From Ignavibacteria bacterium (GTDB taxonomy: Bacteria; Bacteroidota; Ignavibacteria; Ignavibacteriales; Melioribacteraceae): a DNA stretch of 7,165 nt. Location: the NCBI GenBank assembly GCA_027347805.1, contig DAIEQP010000052.1, positions 1 through 7,165 on the forward strand, read 5' to 3'. The translations under genes and the position numbers were made by a program. Under the pieces are notes generated by a model. That model made no database searches and was not told the DNA's origin. It was given only the letters and a program-made list of their open reading frames with translations. Shown in pieces: positions 7,141-7,165 of this stretch. Positions within the stretch are counted from its first letter, which is position 1. Every line of letters begins with the position of its first letter.

Positions 7141-7148
7141 CCTCTCCT
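7141..7148 (-). promoter_or_regulatory. Shine-Dalgarno AGGAGAGG of the TonB_C-domain gene
   Basis: On the minus strand AGGAGAGG lies 6 nt before ATG 7134. It is one of the strongest ribosome binding sites in the window and fixes the start codon. Only 17 further bases are available upstream, too few to place a promoter. Confidence 0.7.
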
Positions 7149-7165
7149 ATTGAATATTTTTATGT

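Noticed and set aside
1..7165. CRISPR arrays, insertion sequences, tRNA or rRNA genes
   Set aside because: I saw no regularly spaced repeats, transposase-like proteins, terminal inverted repeats or cloverleaf sequences in the window.

Overview
The window looks like a chromosomal fragment from an AT-rich Gram-negative bacterium of the Bacteroidota/Ignavibacteriota (FCB) group, with Ignavibacteria my best guess. The reasons are a secreted GH97 glycosidase, paired M16 peptidases with signal peptides, a bleomycin-hydrolase-type C1 peptidase with an export signal, a TonB C-terminal-domain protein, and signal peptides that tend to place Gln just after the predicted cleavage site. This assignment is inference from gene content; there is no rRNA or other phylogenetic marker.

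Layout. Positions 1-3085 (minus strand) hold two genes read leftward: a GH97 glycoside hydrolase (3085 to 1130) and, 24 nt further on, a C1-family cysteine peptidase whose 3' end runs off the left edge. The GH97 frame is open from end to end except for one in-frame TGA (1961-1963), which sits where a Trp codon is expected. I annotate it as one interrupted gene. Positions 3086-3251 are a divergent intergenic region with a perfect 12-bp palindrome and a TATAAT hexamer. Positions 3252-6060 (plus strand) hold a two-gene M16 peptidase operon with a 1-nt gap: the first subunit carries the HxxEH zinc site, the second has lost it but keeps the other conserved M16 motif. A strong intrinsic terminator follows at 6091-6121. 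Positions 6174-6683 (plus) hold a small nitroreductase. It converges on a short TonB_C-domain protein (7134 to 6751, minus), and the two share a hairpin with T-runs in both directions.

Functionally the window is mostly about the cell envelope. A secreted alpha-galactosidase-like GH97, a secreted or periplasmic C1 peptidase and a periplasmic M16 heterodimer would all process oligosaccharides or peptides outside the cytoplasm. The nitroreductase is the only clearly cytoplasmic enzyme. I see no mobile element, CRISPR array, tRNA or rRNA gene. The outstanding anomaly is the single TGA in an otherwise intact GH97 gene. I did not find a convincing new multi-gene system.
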